Assembly: GCF_907164905.1 (NCBI RefSeq) | Contig: NZ_CAJRAF010000002.1 | Span: 3,348,001-3,412,000, forward strand | Length of the DNA: 64,000 nt | Source: Dyadobacter sp. CECT 9275 | GTDB taxonomy: Bacteria; Bacteroidota; Bacteroidia; Cytophagales; Spirosomataceae | Reading direction: 5' to 3' | In this document: positions 17,749 through 26,727 of the stretch, one piece after another | Position numbering within the stretch: position 1 is the first letter of the stretch | Layout: every line of letters starts with the position of its first letter | Notes under the pieces: generated by a model | Told to the model about the DNA's origin: nothing | Database searches by the model: none | Seen by the model: only the letters and a program-made list of their open reading frames with translations | Position numbers and translations under genes: made by a program

Positions 17749-19254
17749 ATGAGTGCATTAAAAAAACTGGCAAGTGATACCGCCGTTTACGGTATCAGTA
17801 CAATGCTGGGCCGCTTTCTTAATTACCTGCTGGTTGCGCTTCATACCAAACTTTTCCTGGCCGACCAACTGGCCGTTCAGGTTCAGCTTTATGCCTATGC
17901 GGGTCTGTCGCTGGTGCTCTACACCTTTGGAATGGAAACGGCTTTTTTCAGGTTTGCCAGAAAGGAAGAAGATGAAAAACAATACTACAATCTGATCCTC
18001 TCGGCTGTCATTGTGGTGAGTTGTTTCGGCTCGGGTATTCTTTTCCTTTTTTCCGATCAGGTAGCCTCTTATATCCAATATCCCGAAAGCGGAAGGCTCG
18101 TCAGATGGTTTGCCATCATCATGGCAAGTGATGCCATTGTGGCCATTCCGTTTGCCCGCCTGCGGCTGGAAGGCAAGGGCAAAAAATTTGTAGTGATCCG
18201 GGTAAGTAACATCATCATGAATATAGCGCTTAATCTCTTCTTTCTGGTGGTGTGCAAGGCTATATACGCGGGTGAGTACCTGCCATTTTTGAAACCCGCT
18301 GTGAGCCTCTTTTACGATCCGCTGCATGCAGCGGATTATATTATCCTGGCCAATCTGGTGGCTAACCTGCTGTTCTTCTGGATGCTGCGGAAGGAATTAA
18401 TGGATTTCCGCTTCGTCTTTAATGCACAGCTTTTCAAACCCGTGTGGGTATATGCCGTTCCGATCATGATCATGAATGCTGCCGGTGTGCTAAATACCCT
18501 CTACGACAGGGCCGTAATTCAGTTTTTACTTCCTGAAAATTTCTATCCCGGCCGAACCACCAAGGAAGCCGTAGGTATTTACGGACAATGCTATAAGCTG
18601 TCCATATTCATGAATCTGGCCATCCAGGCATTTAAATATGCTGCTGAGCCCTTTTTCTTTTCCAAAGGAGAGGATAAAAATGCCCCGCCGGTTTTCGCAC
18701 GTATCATGAAGTACTTCATTATTATTTGCGTGTTGATGTGGGTAGGTATAAGCATCAACGTGGATCTTCTGGCTGAACTTTTCCTCAAACGGAAAATGTA
18801 TCACGAAGGCTTATCGGTAGTTCCCTGGCATTTGGCAGGTTTTCTTTTCCTTGGCGTATATTATAATCTTGCAACCTGGTTCAAACTGACCGACCGGACC
18901 CAATACGGTACCTACTTGACCATCACCGGGGCCTTGGTTACCATACTTACCAGTTATGTTCTGGTACCACTGATCGGTTATTTGGGATTTGCCGTGGCTT
19001 TTGCCCTTTCGGGTTTCACCATGATGACATTATGTTATACATTGGGACAGAAATATTATCCCGTACCCTACGATATCAAATCGGCACTGGGGTATATCTC
19101 TGTTGCGGCACTGGTCATATACGCCTCATCCCTGGTCCATTTCGACAGCCTGCTGGTAGCAGTACCGGTTCATTTTTCAATATTATTCATCCTGGTAATG
19201 GTGGCTTACTTTATTGAAAAAGATACCTTGCCTGGTATCGGGCTCAAAAAATAA
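17749..19254 (+). CDS. Oligosaccharide flippase / polysaccharide biosynthesis membrane protein
   Basis: This is a 501-residue integral membrane protein with about 12-14 hydrophobic segments and the start MSALKKLASDTAVYGISTMLGRFLNYLLV. That N-terminus and the spacing of helices are characteristic of MATE-like polysaccharide exporters (Wzx/RfbX type) that move lipid-linked sugars across the inner membrane. Family length is usually 420-510 residues. It is not inside a polysaccharide cluster; neighbours are a TetR gene and the convergent mlaF. It ends two bases from the end of mlaF on the other strand. The substrate is unknown. Confidence 0.85.
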   Translation: MSALKKLASDTAVYGISTMLGRFLNYLLVALHTKLFLADQLAVQVQLYAYAGLSLVLYTFGMETAFFRFARKEEDEKQYYNLILSAVIVVSCFGSGILFLFSDQVASYIQYPESGRLVRWFAIIMASDAIVAIPFARLRLEGKGKKFVVIRVSNIIMNIALNLFFLVVCKAIYAGEYLPFLKPAVSLFYDPLHAADYIILANLVANLLFFWMLRKELMDFRFVFNAQLFKPVWVYAVPIMIMNAAGVLNTLYDRAVIQFLLPENFYPGRTTKEAVGIYGQCYKLSIFMNLAIQAFKYAAEPFFFSKGEDKNAPPVFARIMKYFIIICVLMWVGISINVDLLAELFLKRKMYHEGLSVVPWHLAGFLFLGVYYNLATWFKLTDRTQYGTYLTITGALVTILTSYVLVPLIGYLGFAVAFALSGFTMMTLCYTLGQKYYPVPYDIKSALGYISVAALVIYASSLVHFDSLLVAVPVHFSILFILVMVAYFIEKDTLPGIGLKK

Positions 19255-19256
19255 AC

Positions 19257-20009
19257 TCAGACATTACGCCCCATTTCCCTGAGAAGCTTGTTCGAGAAAA
19301 GAAATTCTTTTAACTCCGGAACGTCCGTTTTGGTGATGTCGGTATTGATACCTTCCCACAGCTTGCTTCCTTCGTAAAGGAAAATAATATTCTGCCCTAT
19401 TTCCATCACCGAGTTCATGTCGTGCGTGATGATGACCGTTGTGATTTCATACTCCTCGGTAATTTCCTTGATCAGCTCATCAATTTTAACCGAGGTCAGG
19501 GGGTCAAGCCCGGAGTTAGGTTCATCACAAAATAAGTACATCGGGTTCATTACAATGGCGCGGGCAATGCCCACACGCTTTTTCATCCCGCCGCTGATTT
19601 CGGAAGGCATTCGCCTGGCGGCTGCACCAAGGCCCACACGCTCCAGACAAAAAGCCACCCTTTCGCGTTTTTCCTCGGAAGACTGGTCCGTGAGCATATC
19701 AAGCGGGAAACGGACATTTTCCTCCACTGTTTTTGAATCAAACAATGCTCCGCCCTGAAACAGCACACCCATTTCGCGTCGGATGGATTGCTGTGTTTCT
19801 TTATCGCTGTTATAAAAATCACGGCCATTGTAAAGCACATGGCCCTGATCGGGCTTCACCAGGCCGATCATGCATTTCAGAAGAACGCTTTTTCCAGTAC
19901 CACTTCCACCGATTATCAGGTTGGTCTGCCCTTTTTCGAACTTACTTGAAATCCCTTTTAAAACTACCTTATCATGAAAGGCCTTCGCAATATTCTGTAT
20001 CTCAATCAT
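19257..20009 (-). CDS. mlaF: ABC transporter ATPase, MlaF-like
   Basis: This is the ATP-binding subunit of an MCE/Mla-type phospholipid transporter. The 250-residue protein has Walker A GGSGTGKSVLL (about residues 34-44), the signature SGGMKKRVGIARA (about 143-155), Walker B LFCDEPNSGLDP and the H-loop TVIITHDM. The SGGMKKRV form of the signature is typical of MlaF. It is 12 bases downstream of mlaE. The substrate-binding MCE protein (MlaD) is not next to the pair in this window. Confidence 0.93.
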   Translation of the reverse strand: MIEIQNIAKAFHDKVVLKGISSKFEKGQTNLIIGGSGTGKSVLLKCMIGLVKPDQGHVLYNGRDFYNSDKETQQSIRREMGVLFQGGALFDSKTVEENVRFPLDMLTDQSSEEKRERVAFCLERVGLGAAARRMPSEISGGMKKRVGIARAIVMNPMYLFCDEPNSGLDPLTSVKIDELIKEITEEYEITTVIITHDMNSVMEIGQNIIFLYEGSKLWEGINTDITKTDVPELKEFLFSNKLLREMGRNV

Positions 20010-20021
20010 AGGTTCATTTCT

Positions 20022-20750
20022 TTATAGGAGCAATTGTGCCAGCAGATAATCTGCAATGAGAATAGCTATGCAACTATTGGTTACGGCCTGTGTGCTTGCC
20101 TTACCTACTTCCAATGCACCACCCTTTGTGAAAAATCCCTGAAAAGAAGAAATAGAGGCAATCAGAAAACCGAATACGAACGGCTTCACACACATGAAAA
20201 ATATATTGTAAGGAACAAACGAATCGCGGATCCCGTATAAATAATCCCTTTCAGTGATTACACCGGTTAAGGTTCCGGCCATATATCCTCCCAAAATTCC
20301 CAGAAAAGCCGAGAAAATTACCAGCATCGGAAAGGTGAACATGGCAGCGAGCACCTTGGGCAGTACCAGGTATGACGAAGAATTGATCCCCATTACTTCC
20401 AGAGCATCTATTTGCTCGGTGATACGCATAGTACCTAACTCACTGGCGATATTGGAGCCTACTTTTCCTGATAAAACAATACAGGTAATGGTAGGTGCCA
20501 GCTCCAGAATTTCCATGTCACGCACAATCAGCGCAACTGTGGAAACAGGGATAATCGGGCTCACGAGGTTATAGGCCGTCTGGATACAGGATACCGCCCC
20601 GATAAATGTTGAAACAATGGCTACAATGAAAATAGAGCTTACCCCTATTCCCACGCATTCCTCCATAAAACGCCGCCAGTACACGGATAATTTTTCGCCT
20701 TTGCCAAAGAGGCTGCCTAAAAAAATGAAGTATTTACCGATTACTGACAT
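20022..20750 (-). CDS. mlaE: ABC transporter permease, MlaE-like
   Basis: This is the permease subunit for lipid transport between the membranes. The 242-residue protein has five or six hydrophobic segments and the MlaE-family segments SIFIVAIVSTFIGAVSCIQ, GKVGSNIASELGTMRITEQI (EQID) and LEVMGINSSSYLVLPKVLA. Its length is close to the family average of ~260. It is the first gene of a two-gene operon with mlaF. Start ATG 20750 is 62 bases from the divergent SDR gene, so the short region between must hold both promoters. Confidence 0.93.
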   Translation of the reverse strand: MSVIGKYFIFLGSLFGKGEKLSVYWRRFMEECVGIGVSSIFIVAIVSTFIGAVSCIQTAYNLVSPIIPVSTVALIVRDMEILELAPTITCIVLSGKVGSNIASELGTMRITEQIDALEVMGINSSSYLVLPKVLAAMFTFPMLVIFSAFLGILGGYMAGTLTGVITERDYLYGIRDSFVPYNIFFMCVKPFVFGFLIASISSFQGFFTKGGALEVGKASTQAVTNSCIAILIADYLLAQLLL

Positions 20751-20812
20751 AATATCTAAATTCTAATCAATATTTTCGGGAAAATTAGGCAAAAAAAGAA
20801 GTAAACAGAAAA

Positions 20813-21523
20813 ATGAATCCATTACTGGTAATCACCGGAGGTACAAAAGGAATTGGCAGAGCCGTGATTGAAAAGTTTATGAGCGAAGGGTTTGATATAA
20901 TCACCTGTGCCAGAAGTGATAAGCAACTGGAATCGCTTCGGCAGGAAATGGAACAGAGGTTTCCTGGCAAAAATTTATTTTACCAAACGGCGGACCTTTC
21001 CCTTAGGCAGGACCAGGATTCCTTCCTGCAATTTATCGTGTCAAAAAACCAGCCGGTTGCGGTGCTGGTCAACAATACGGGTGTTTTCATGCCCGGACAA
21101 ATTCATAACGAGGCAGAGGGTGTTTTGGAAAAAACAATGGAGACAAATCTTTACAGTGCCTACCATCTCACGCGCGGGGTGCTGGCAGATATGATCCCTA
21201 ATCAACAGGGGCACATTTTTACGCTCTGTTCAACAGCTAGTATCATGGCCTATCCGAACGGGGGTTCGTATTGTATATCAAAATTTGCGCTGCTGGGGAT
21301 GACAAAGGTGCTGCGCGAAGAGTTAAAATCCTATAATATCAGGGTAACGGCCATCCTTCCCGGCGCTACTTTTACCGATAGCTGGCAAGGTACCGAGCTA
21401 CCTGAAGAACGGTTTATGGGAGCGGACGACATTGCCGAATCCATTTGGTCAGCATACCGGTTATCCCCCAGAGCAGTGGTGGAGGAAATTTTAATCCGAC
21501 CTCAGCTGGGAGATTTAGATTGA
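20813..21523 (+). CDS. Short-chain dehydrogenase/reductase
   Basis: This is a 236-residue NAD(P)-dependent oxidoreductase of the classical SDR family. It shows the cofactor motif TGGTKGIGRAV (about residues 7-17), NNTG in place of the common NNAG (about residue 92), the catalytic serine in CSTASIM and the YxxxK pair in YCISKFALLGM. The context gives no pathway. Threonine for alanine in NNTG is a tolerated variation. The substrate cannot be assigned. Confidence 0.9.
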   Translation: MNPLLVITGGTKGIGRAVIEKFMSEGFDIITCARSDKQLESLRQEMEQRFPGKNLFYQTADLSLRQDQDSFLQFIVSKNQPVAVLVNNTGVFMPGQIHNEAEGVLEKTMETNLYSAYHLTRGVLADMIPNQQGHIFTLCSTASIMAYPNGGSYCISKFALLGMTKVLREELKSYNIRVTAILPGATFTDSWQGTELPEERFMGADDIAESIWSAYRLSPRAVVEEILIRPQLGDLD

Positions 21524-21599
21524 TTAGTAAACAATACAGCAATTTTACTAAATTGCCACATTTTTAAAATTATTTATTAAAACCCGTATTTCATTTTTC

Positions 21600-22508
21600 A
21601 TGGAACAATACCTCGGTATAGACGTGGGCGGTACGAACGTAAAAATGGGAATCGTTGACGCTACAGATGGCAGAATTTCAAATTTTTATAGCCATGATAC
21701 CGCCAGCTGGCGTAGTTCAGGGCATTTTATTGATCGCCTTGGTGACGCTATCGCACTACAATTGGTTGAATATCCGGAGGTTAAACGTGTAGGTATAGGA
21801 GTTCCGGGGCTGACTACAAGAGACAGAACCACCTTGATAGAGATCACTGCCATTCCTGAAATAGATGGTGTTGCCATCGTGCCAGACTTGAAAAAACGTT
21901 TCCCAGGCCATGATTTTTTTCTTGAAAACGATGCGAATGCAGCCGCTTTGGGAGAATATTATTTTGGAGAAGACAAACTTCCTGAAGATTATATCTTTGT
22001 TACACTCGGAACCGGCATAGGCGGTGCAGCCATTATTGACAAAAAAGTCTTTAAAGGTGGTGGCGGAAATGCGATGGAGCCCGGGCATATTCCTTCCAAA
22101 AACAGTAAGGTACTGGAAAGAAATATCGGAAAAAAAGAGCTCCTGGATATGGCCAACGCCATGAGGGCCAGCTATACAGGCGAAACGCAGCTTCCCGCTG
22201 ATGGTACCATTTCGACTACAGGGCTGGTTGCCGCAGCTGCTGGTGGAGACGAACTTGCCAAACAGGTATTTTACGAAATGGGGTATCTGCTTGGAGAAGG
22301 TCTGGTAGCTATGATCAGAATTCTGGACATCACCACCATTCTGATAGGCGGAGGGATTTCTGCCTCCTTTGAATATATCCTGCCTGCCATTAATGAAAGA
22401 TTCAATTATTGGCTCACACCCTACTATACAAAAACAATAAGCATCAAACGGGCAACACTTGCCAACGATGCGGGCTTACTAGGTGCCGCGTCACTCTGTT
22501 TTGACTAA
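21600..22508 (+). CDS. ROK-family sugar kinase-like protein
   Basis: This 302-residue protein belongs to the ROK/ASKHA fold. It has the phosphate motif GVDVGGTNVKMGIVD at the N-terminus, the catalytic-base region FLENDANAAALGEYYFG (about residues 108-124), TLGTGIGGA and EPGHIP. In most ROK kinases the GH motif is followed by a zinc site CxCGxxGCxE; here the corresponding stretch (SKNSKVLERNIGKKEL) has no cysteine. Glucokinase activity is possible but less secure because of that. A strong hairpin follows the gene. Confidence 0.85.
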   Translation: MEQYLGIDVGGTNVKMGIVDATDGRISNFYSHDTASWRSSGHFIDRLGDAIALQLVEYPEVKRVGIGVPGLTTRDRTTLIEITAIPEIDGVAIVPDLKKRFPGHDFFLENDANAAALGEYYFGEDKLPEDYIFVTLGTGIGGAAIIDKKVFKGGGGNAMEPGHIPSKNSKVLERNIGKKELLDMANAMRASYTGETQLPADGTISTTGLVAAAAGGDELAKQVFYEMGYLLGEGLVAMIRILDITTILIGGGISASFEYILPAINERFNYWLTPYYTKTISIKRATLANDAGLLGAASLCFD

Positions 22509-22528
22509 TAAAATTAACAACACACACC

Positions 22529-22584
22529 GTCATACAGAACTTCTGATTTGCCGAAAATCAGAGGTTCTGTATGACAACCTTTTC
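22529..22584 (+). terminator. Strong hairpin terminator after ROK gene
   Basis: GTCATACAGAACTTCTGATTT pairs almost perfectly (one G-T) with the segment at 22555-22575 around a loop of five or so bases, and is followed by AACCTTTT. Confidence 0.75.
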
Positions 22585-22627
22585 CGGCCATTCACTAACT
22601 AATTAAAATTCATTAGTTCCAATTGAA

Positions 22628-22635
22628 TACTTTTG
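22628..22635 (+). promoter_or_regulatory. Candidate -7 element of the GT2 gene
   Basis: TACTTTTG matches TAnnTTTG exactly and lies 45 bases before the ATG. No clear TTG is present at the -33 distance. Confidence 0.45.
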
Positions 22636-22680
22636 GATTAGAATTGTTTTTACAGCGCTTAACGCAATAATCATTACCTA

Positions 22681-23391
22681 ATGAAATTATCAGTAATTGT
22701 ACCGGCTTATAACGAAGAAAAGACTATTTGGAAAGTCCTGGAAAAATTAAAGTCTGTCGAGTTGATAGGTAATTTTCAAAAAGAGCTGGTTGTCGTCAAC
22801 GACTCCTCGGCGGATGGTACAGAAAGTGTTGTCAAAAGATTTATTCAGGAAAACCCCGGGCTTCAGATCAGTTATACATGCCATGAATATAACCAGGGAA
22901 AAGGCGCTGCCCTGCATACCGGAATCCGCAAGGCAAGCGGAGATTATATCATTGTTCAGGACGCGGACCTGGAATATGACCCTCAGGAATTTAACATACT
23001 GCTGAAGCCGGTCCTGGAAGGCTATGCCGATGTCGTATATGGATCACGTTTCATGGGAGGCCGGCCGCACAGAATTCTTTTTTTCTGGCATACCATCGGG
23101 AACAAGTTCCTTACCTTCCTCAGCAACATGTTCAATAACCTGAATCTGACGGATATGGAAACATGTTACAAGCTTTTCAGAGCTGACATTCTTAAAAGTA
23201 TCCATCTGGTGGAAAATCGGTTTGGATTTGAGCCCGAGGTTACCGCCAAGGTAGCCAAAGTACCCAAAATAAGGATTTACGAGGTGGGTGTATCGTACTA
23301 CGGCCGGACCTACGAAGAGGGTAAAAAAATTAACTGGAAAGATGGCTTTCGGGCCATATACTGTATTTTTCGGTATGGCATAGGGAAATAA
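22681..23391 (+). CDS. Glycosyltransferase family 2 (DPM1-like)
   Basis: This is a 236-residue inverting GT-A glycosyltransferase. It opens with SVIVPAYNEEKTIWKVLEKL and shows VVNDSSADGT, GKGAALHTGIRKASGDYIIVQDADLEYDP (the DxD-like QDADLE) and GSRFMGG. These are the motifs of dolichyl-phosphate-mannose-synthase-like enzymes that usually transfer a sugar to polyprenyl phosphate. No membrane helix is seen. It is convergent with a polytopic membrane protein gene (23430-24923), and a polyprenyl-phosphate-sugar user with many helices would fit there, but that link is inference. Confidence 0.9.
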   Translation: MKLSVIVPAYNEEKTIWKVLEKLKSVELIGNFQKELVVVNDSSADGTESVVKRFIQENPGLQISYTCHEYNQGKGAALHTGIRKASGDYIIVQDADLEYDPQEFNILLKPVLEGYADVVYGSRFMGGRPHRILFFWHTIGNKFLTFLSNMFNNLNLTDMETCYKLFRADILKSIHLVENRFGFEPEVTAKVAKVPKIRIYEVGVSYYGRTYEEGKKINWKDGFRAIYCIFRYGIGK

Positions 23392-23438
23392 GGAGCCGTC
23401 GCAGTCCACGAAGGCCCTGTGTCAGCTCCTTATTTTTT
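23386..23438. terminator. Terminator between convergent GT2 and membrane protein genes
   Basis: AAATAAGGAGC (overlapping the GT2 stop) pairs with GCTCCTTATTT across a loop of 28 bases and is followed by TTT on the plus strand. The symmetric arms would also work on the minus strand. Confidence 0.6.
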
Positions 23439-24923
23439 CAGCAGATACTCCTCAAAAAAACCTCCCCGTTTCAGAGAATATTGCTTCAATACCTCGATTT
23501 CATGACCTTGATACGCCTTTTCAATGGTATCATAATAATTGCTGCCTAGCCTGGGGTCCGAAGGAGCTTCAATGGTTGTCTTTATAAGCCCCCGAAAGGT
23601 GAAAAACCGGTCATAAAAGAATTTTACCGGGCTAAGCAGATTCATCCCCCAAAACAGCATCCCAAGTGTGAAAAGTACCTGCCTGAACCGCAACTTAACC
23701 TGCGTTACGATGACATATCCGATACTTAACCCCAACACCACCTGAGGGATGATAGCCGAACGGATGTTAAGGTCATTAAAATGCCCGATCTGAAATAAAG
23801 AAAGGATTAACACGGATACCAGTGAAATGACTACCGCACGGGAGTCAAAAAGGAGCAGATCATTCCGGAAGAAAACAAACCATATACCGTAAGCAGAAAA
23901 AAGATAAAGACTATAATATCCCCACCAATGCACTGCCCCTGCCTGCCAGATCACTCTGTTACTTTCCATGTCTGTTGCTTCCGAGCTTAGCAGAAAAATA
24001 ATTACCGGAAGAAACCCTGTTAGCAAGAGCACCCCATAGACAAGTGCTCTCCGAAAATATTCCTTTCCTTCTCTATATACATTTCTTACAAAGCCCATCA
24101 GCATAAACCCAGACAAGCCGATGGCAGCAAAAGGAGTCAGAAACAAAGTACTGAGAAAAAAATACGCCAGAGCAAAAATATAGGTTGGACGGTTAATAAC
24201 AGCCAGCAAAAAACTTATTCCTAAAATAGCGGGCAGCGCATGCTGGGGGGATTCGGACAGGTTCCTGGTAAAAACAGGTATCTGGTTTAAAACAAACTCG
24301 TTGTTGATACTTATTCCGTTTTTGTCAATAAAGGTCCAGTCTGGAAACAACCAACTGAGCACGGGAAAAATCACACATACATAACATCCTACTACGACTG
24401 CGGCGCAGATGACCAGTACCCGCTTATAATGTGTGAGCCCAATGAGTTTTACCTGTATCCAGATAAAGCTGAGGCCAATACCCAAAGAAGACCATAAAAA
24501 GAAATATAACTTCACCAGACTGAGCGAAGTATACTTCCCCAACAGTGATGGCACAATGTAGTTTCCCAGATAATAACACATATAAATACCCCGTGCCTCG
24601 TCATATAAGGGAATATCATCTGTTGCCAGCATATTGAATTTAAAATTATGCGCCAGGTAATCATAGCTTTGGTAAGGCAGCCAACCAAATTCTGAAAATA
24701 TACATACCAAGAAGGACAGGAAAAATGAAGAACCCAGCAGTGGAACAAATTTTGCCCTGTCCAGGTCAGCACCATCAGCCTGCACGTATTTAACGGCTAA
24801 ATAAAACGCCAGCAAAAGCGCAGCTACGGCACATACCGCAATATAGAATTTAAGCCATAGGAACAGAAACAGGAAAGTCGGAAGGGATATATATGCCAGC
24901 GTCACCGCCGTCAGTTTCTTCAT
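23430..24923 (-). CDS. Large polytopic membrane protein of unknown function
   Basis: This product of ~497 residues has about 11-13 hydrophobic helices and long extracytoplasmic loops. The overall plan, with a first helix, a long loop containing SYDYLAHNFKFNMLA and clusters of aromatic residues, resembles GT-C type or O-antigen polymerase-like membrane proteins, but no signature motif is certain. ATG 24923 (MKKLTAVTLAYISLPTFLFL) gives a normal first helix. The frame is open further to a GTG at 24992 overlapping the murB stop (GTGA), which would add 23 residues and couple translation to murB. Confidence 0.7.
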   Translation of the reverse strand: MKKLTAVTLAYISLPTFLFLFLWLKFYIAVCAVAALLLAFYLAVKYVQADGADLDRAKFVPLLGSSFFLSFLVCIFSEFGWLPYQSYDYLAHNFKFNMLATDDIPLYDEARGIYMCYYLGNYIVPSLLGKYTSLSLVKLYFFLWSSLGIGLSFIWIQVKLIGLTHYKRVLVICAAVVVGCYVCVIFPVLSWLFPDWTFIDKNGISINNEFVLNQIPVFTRNLSESPQHALPAILGISFLLAVINRPTYIFALAYFFLSTLFLTPFAAIGLSGFMLMGFVRNVYREGKEYFRRALVYGVLLLTGFLPVIIFLLSSEATDMESNRVIWQAGAVHWWGYYSLYLFSAYGIWFVFFRNDLLLFDSRAVVISLVSVLILSLFQIGHFNDLNIRSAIIPQVVLGLSIGYVIVTQVKLRFRQVLFTLGMLFWGMNLLSPVKFFYDRFFTFRGLIKTTIEAPSDPRLGSNYYDTIEKAYQGHEIEVLKQYSLKRGGFFEEYLLKK

Positions 24924-24988
24924 AATAACGTTGATAATTGAAGTTATTCTAAACGATGCAGCTGTTCGGCTTCCCCGGACAACATTGT

Positions 24989-26002
24989 TCACACCAGGTT
25001 CACTTCCGGCGTCAGTCTGATCTCAAATTTTGACTCTACCGAGTCCTGTATTTTTTGGGACAACATCCTGATCTGATCTCCCGTGCCCCCGCCATAATTA
25101 ACCAATACCAGCGCCTGTCGGGTATGAACACCTACCTGCCCCTCCCGATAGCCCTTCCAGCCCGATTTTTCAATAAGCCATCCCGCCGGAACCTTAACCC
25201 CAAGGTCGGTCGGGTATCCAGGTATTTCGGGGTATTTTGATTTTATCCTTTCATAGTCACCTAAACTTATTTCAGGATTTTTAAAAAAACTGCCTGCATT
25301 TCCGATTTGTGCTGGGTCAGGTAGTTTACTCCGTCTGATACTGATGACAGCGTTACTCACTGCTCTGAGCGATAACTCTTTTACGCCATGCTCTTCAAGT
25401 GTTTTACTGATATCTCCATATTCAATATGATACTGAGGTATTTTGTTTAATACAAAATTTACCCCGGTAATAATGTATTTCCCTTTAAGCTCTTTCTTAA
25501 AGATACTTTCCCTGTAACCAAACTGGCATTCCTGATTTGAAAAGATGCGCAGGTCACCGGTTTCCATTTCAATCGCCTCCACGGTTTCGATCACATTTTT
25601 TACTTCCATGCCGTAGGCTCCTATATTCTGCATAGGTGCCGCACCAACGGTTCCGGGAATCAACGACAGGTTTTCAACTCCTGCGTATTCCTTCGATACA
25701 CAGTACATGACAAAATCATGCCACATTTCACCGGCTCCCACATGCAGACGGACATGCTCCTCGTCCGCAGCTGTTTCCACTATCCCGTCAATGCGGTTGT
25801 GGATCACCAGAGCGGATATATCCCCTGTCAGTAATACATTACTTCCTCCCCCCAGAATGAATCTTGGAAGGGACTTCCATTCCTTGGCTTCAAGAATTTC
25901 GATCAGATCTTTTACAGACCGGGCTTCTACAAAAACCTTGGCCTTTGCATGCAGCCCAAATGTATTATATTGATGTAAAGAAGCATTAAAAACAGGCACC
26001 AT
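24989..26002 (-). CDS. murB: UDP-N-acetylenolpyruvoylglucosamine reductase
   Basis: This flavoenzyme makes UDP-N-acetylmuramate in peptidoglycan synthesis. The 337-residue product shows the FAD-site segments NTFGLHAKA and FILGGGSNVLL, the middle segment LSLIPGTVGAAPMQNIGAYGMEV, FGYRESIFK, the catalytic serine in GNAGSFFKNP and C-terminal VPAGWLIEKSGWKG. It is the longer, E. coli-like type. ATG 26002 is chosen over a TTG at 26029 because a promoter -7 element lies at 26027-26034, which places the transcript start inside the longer version. Confidence 0.95.
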   Translation of the reverse strand: MVPVFNASLHQYNTFGLHAKAKVFVEARSVKDLIEILEAKEWKSLPRFILGGGSNVLLTGDISALVIHNRIDGIVETAADEEHVRLHVGAGEMWHDFVMYCVSKEYAGVENLSLIPGTVGAAPMQNIGAYGMEVKNVIETVEAIEMETGDLRIFSNQECQFGYRESIFKKELKGKYIITGVNFVLNKIPQYHIEYGDISKTLEEHGVKELSLRAVSNAVISIRRSKLPDPAQIGNAGSFFKNPEISLGDYERIKSKYPEIPGYPTDLGVKVPAGWLIEKSGWKGYREGQVGVHTRQALVLVNYGGGTGDQIRMLSQKIQDSVESKFEIRLTPEVNLV

Positions 26003-26026
26003 CTGAAAATTGTGATTACGACCCGG

Positions 26027-26034
26027 CAAAGTTA
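26027..26034 (-). promoter_or_regulatory. Candidate -7 element of murB
   Basis: On the minus strand the sequence is TAACTTTG, an exact TAnnTTTG match, 25 bases before ATG 26002. It helps to decide the murB start. Confidence 0.55.
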
Positions 26035-26083
26035 GGTATTACATTCAAAATTAGTGCAGTATGGTGATTCATCCATTTTTGGT

Positions 26084-26091
26084 TAAGTTTG
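26084..26091 (+). promoter_or_regulatory. Candidate -7 element of the SPOR lipoprotein gene
   Basis: TAAGTTTG matches TAnnTTTG exactly, is followed by CACC as in many Bacteroidota promoters, and lies 26 bases before the ATG at 26117. Confidence 0.55.
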
Positions 26092-26116
26092 CACCTTCAT
26101 TAATGATTAAACGGTT

Positions 26117-26683
26117 ATGTCGGAGAGAAGAAATAGATGGGCAATTGTTCTGCTTGCTGCTGGCATCATACTTTCCGGCTGTAGCAGAAAGCCTGCAGCT
26201 TCTTCCTCTGCATCAACGTATAACGAAGATCTTTCCAGGGTAAGGCCCAAGTACGAATACAAGGAACCACCGGTAAAGAAAAAGTCAGAAGAGATTCAGC
26301 AGGAAGGAAAGCCCAAGGCAGATACCAATCCCGGCAAGTCCCTGAGCGTGAATAAAAAGCTGGAGGCAGTGCTGGATACGATGGTCAGCCAGAATAAGTC
26401 CATTAAATACATTAACGGCTTTCGTATTCAGATTTATGTAGGAAATGTGCGTCAGGAGGCCGATGCTGCCAAGTCGTACGTTTATCAGGTTTTCCCCGAT
26501 CTTAACCCCTATATGTCCTATACCCAGCCCACCTACCGGGTTAAAGTGGGTGATTTTATGTACCGTAGCGACGCCGAACAGTACCTTGAACAGATCCGGG
26601 AGCAGTATTCCTCAGCCACCATTCTGGCCGACAGGGTAGAAATAAAGAAAAGTTTAATGCTGAATTCCTCCTATGAGAATTGA
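26117..26683 (+). CDS. SPOR-domain lipoprotein
   Basis: This 188-residue protein has a lipoprotein signal (RWAIVLLAAGIILSGC, cysteine near residue 22). A low-complexity linker rich in K, E and P follows (~35-80), then a C-terminal SPOR-like domain with INGFRIQIYVGNVRQEADAAK and YRVKVGDFMYRSDAEQYLEQI. The GFRIQIY...Y-x-V-x-V-G-DF pattern is the two-strand signature of SPOR domains, which bind denuded septal peptidoglycan. It is divergent from murB. A role at the cell wall during division or remodelling is inferred. Confidence 0.85.
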   Translation: MSERRNRWAIVLLAAGIILSGCSRKPAASSSASTYNEDLSRVRPKYEYKEPPVKKKSEEIQQEGKPKADTNPGKSLSVNKKLEAVLDTMVSQNKSIKYINGFRIQIYVGNVRQEADAAKSYVYQVFPDLNPYMSYTQPTYRVKVGDFMYRSDAEQYLEQIREQYSSATILADRVEIKKSLMLNSSYEN

Positions 26684-26727
26684 GGCAGTTTTATGATTCC
26701 AACTATAAACCTATACACTTATTTTAA

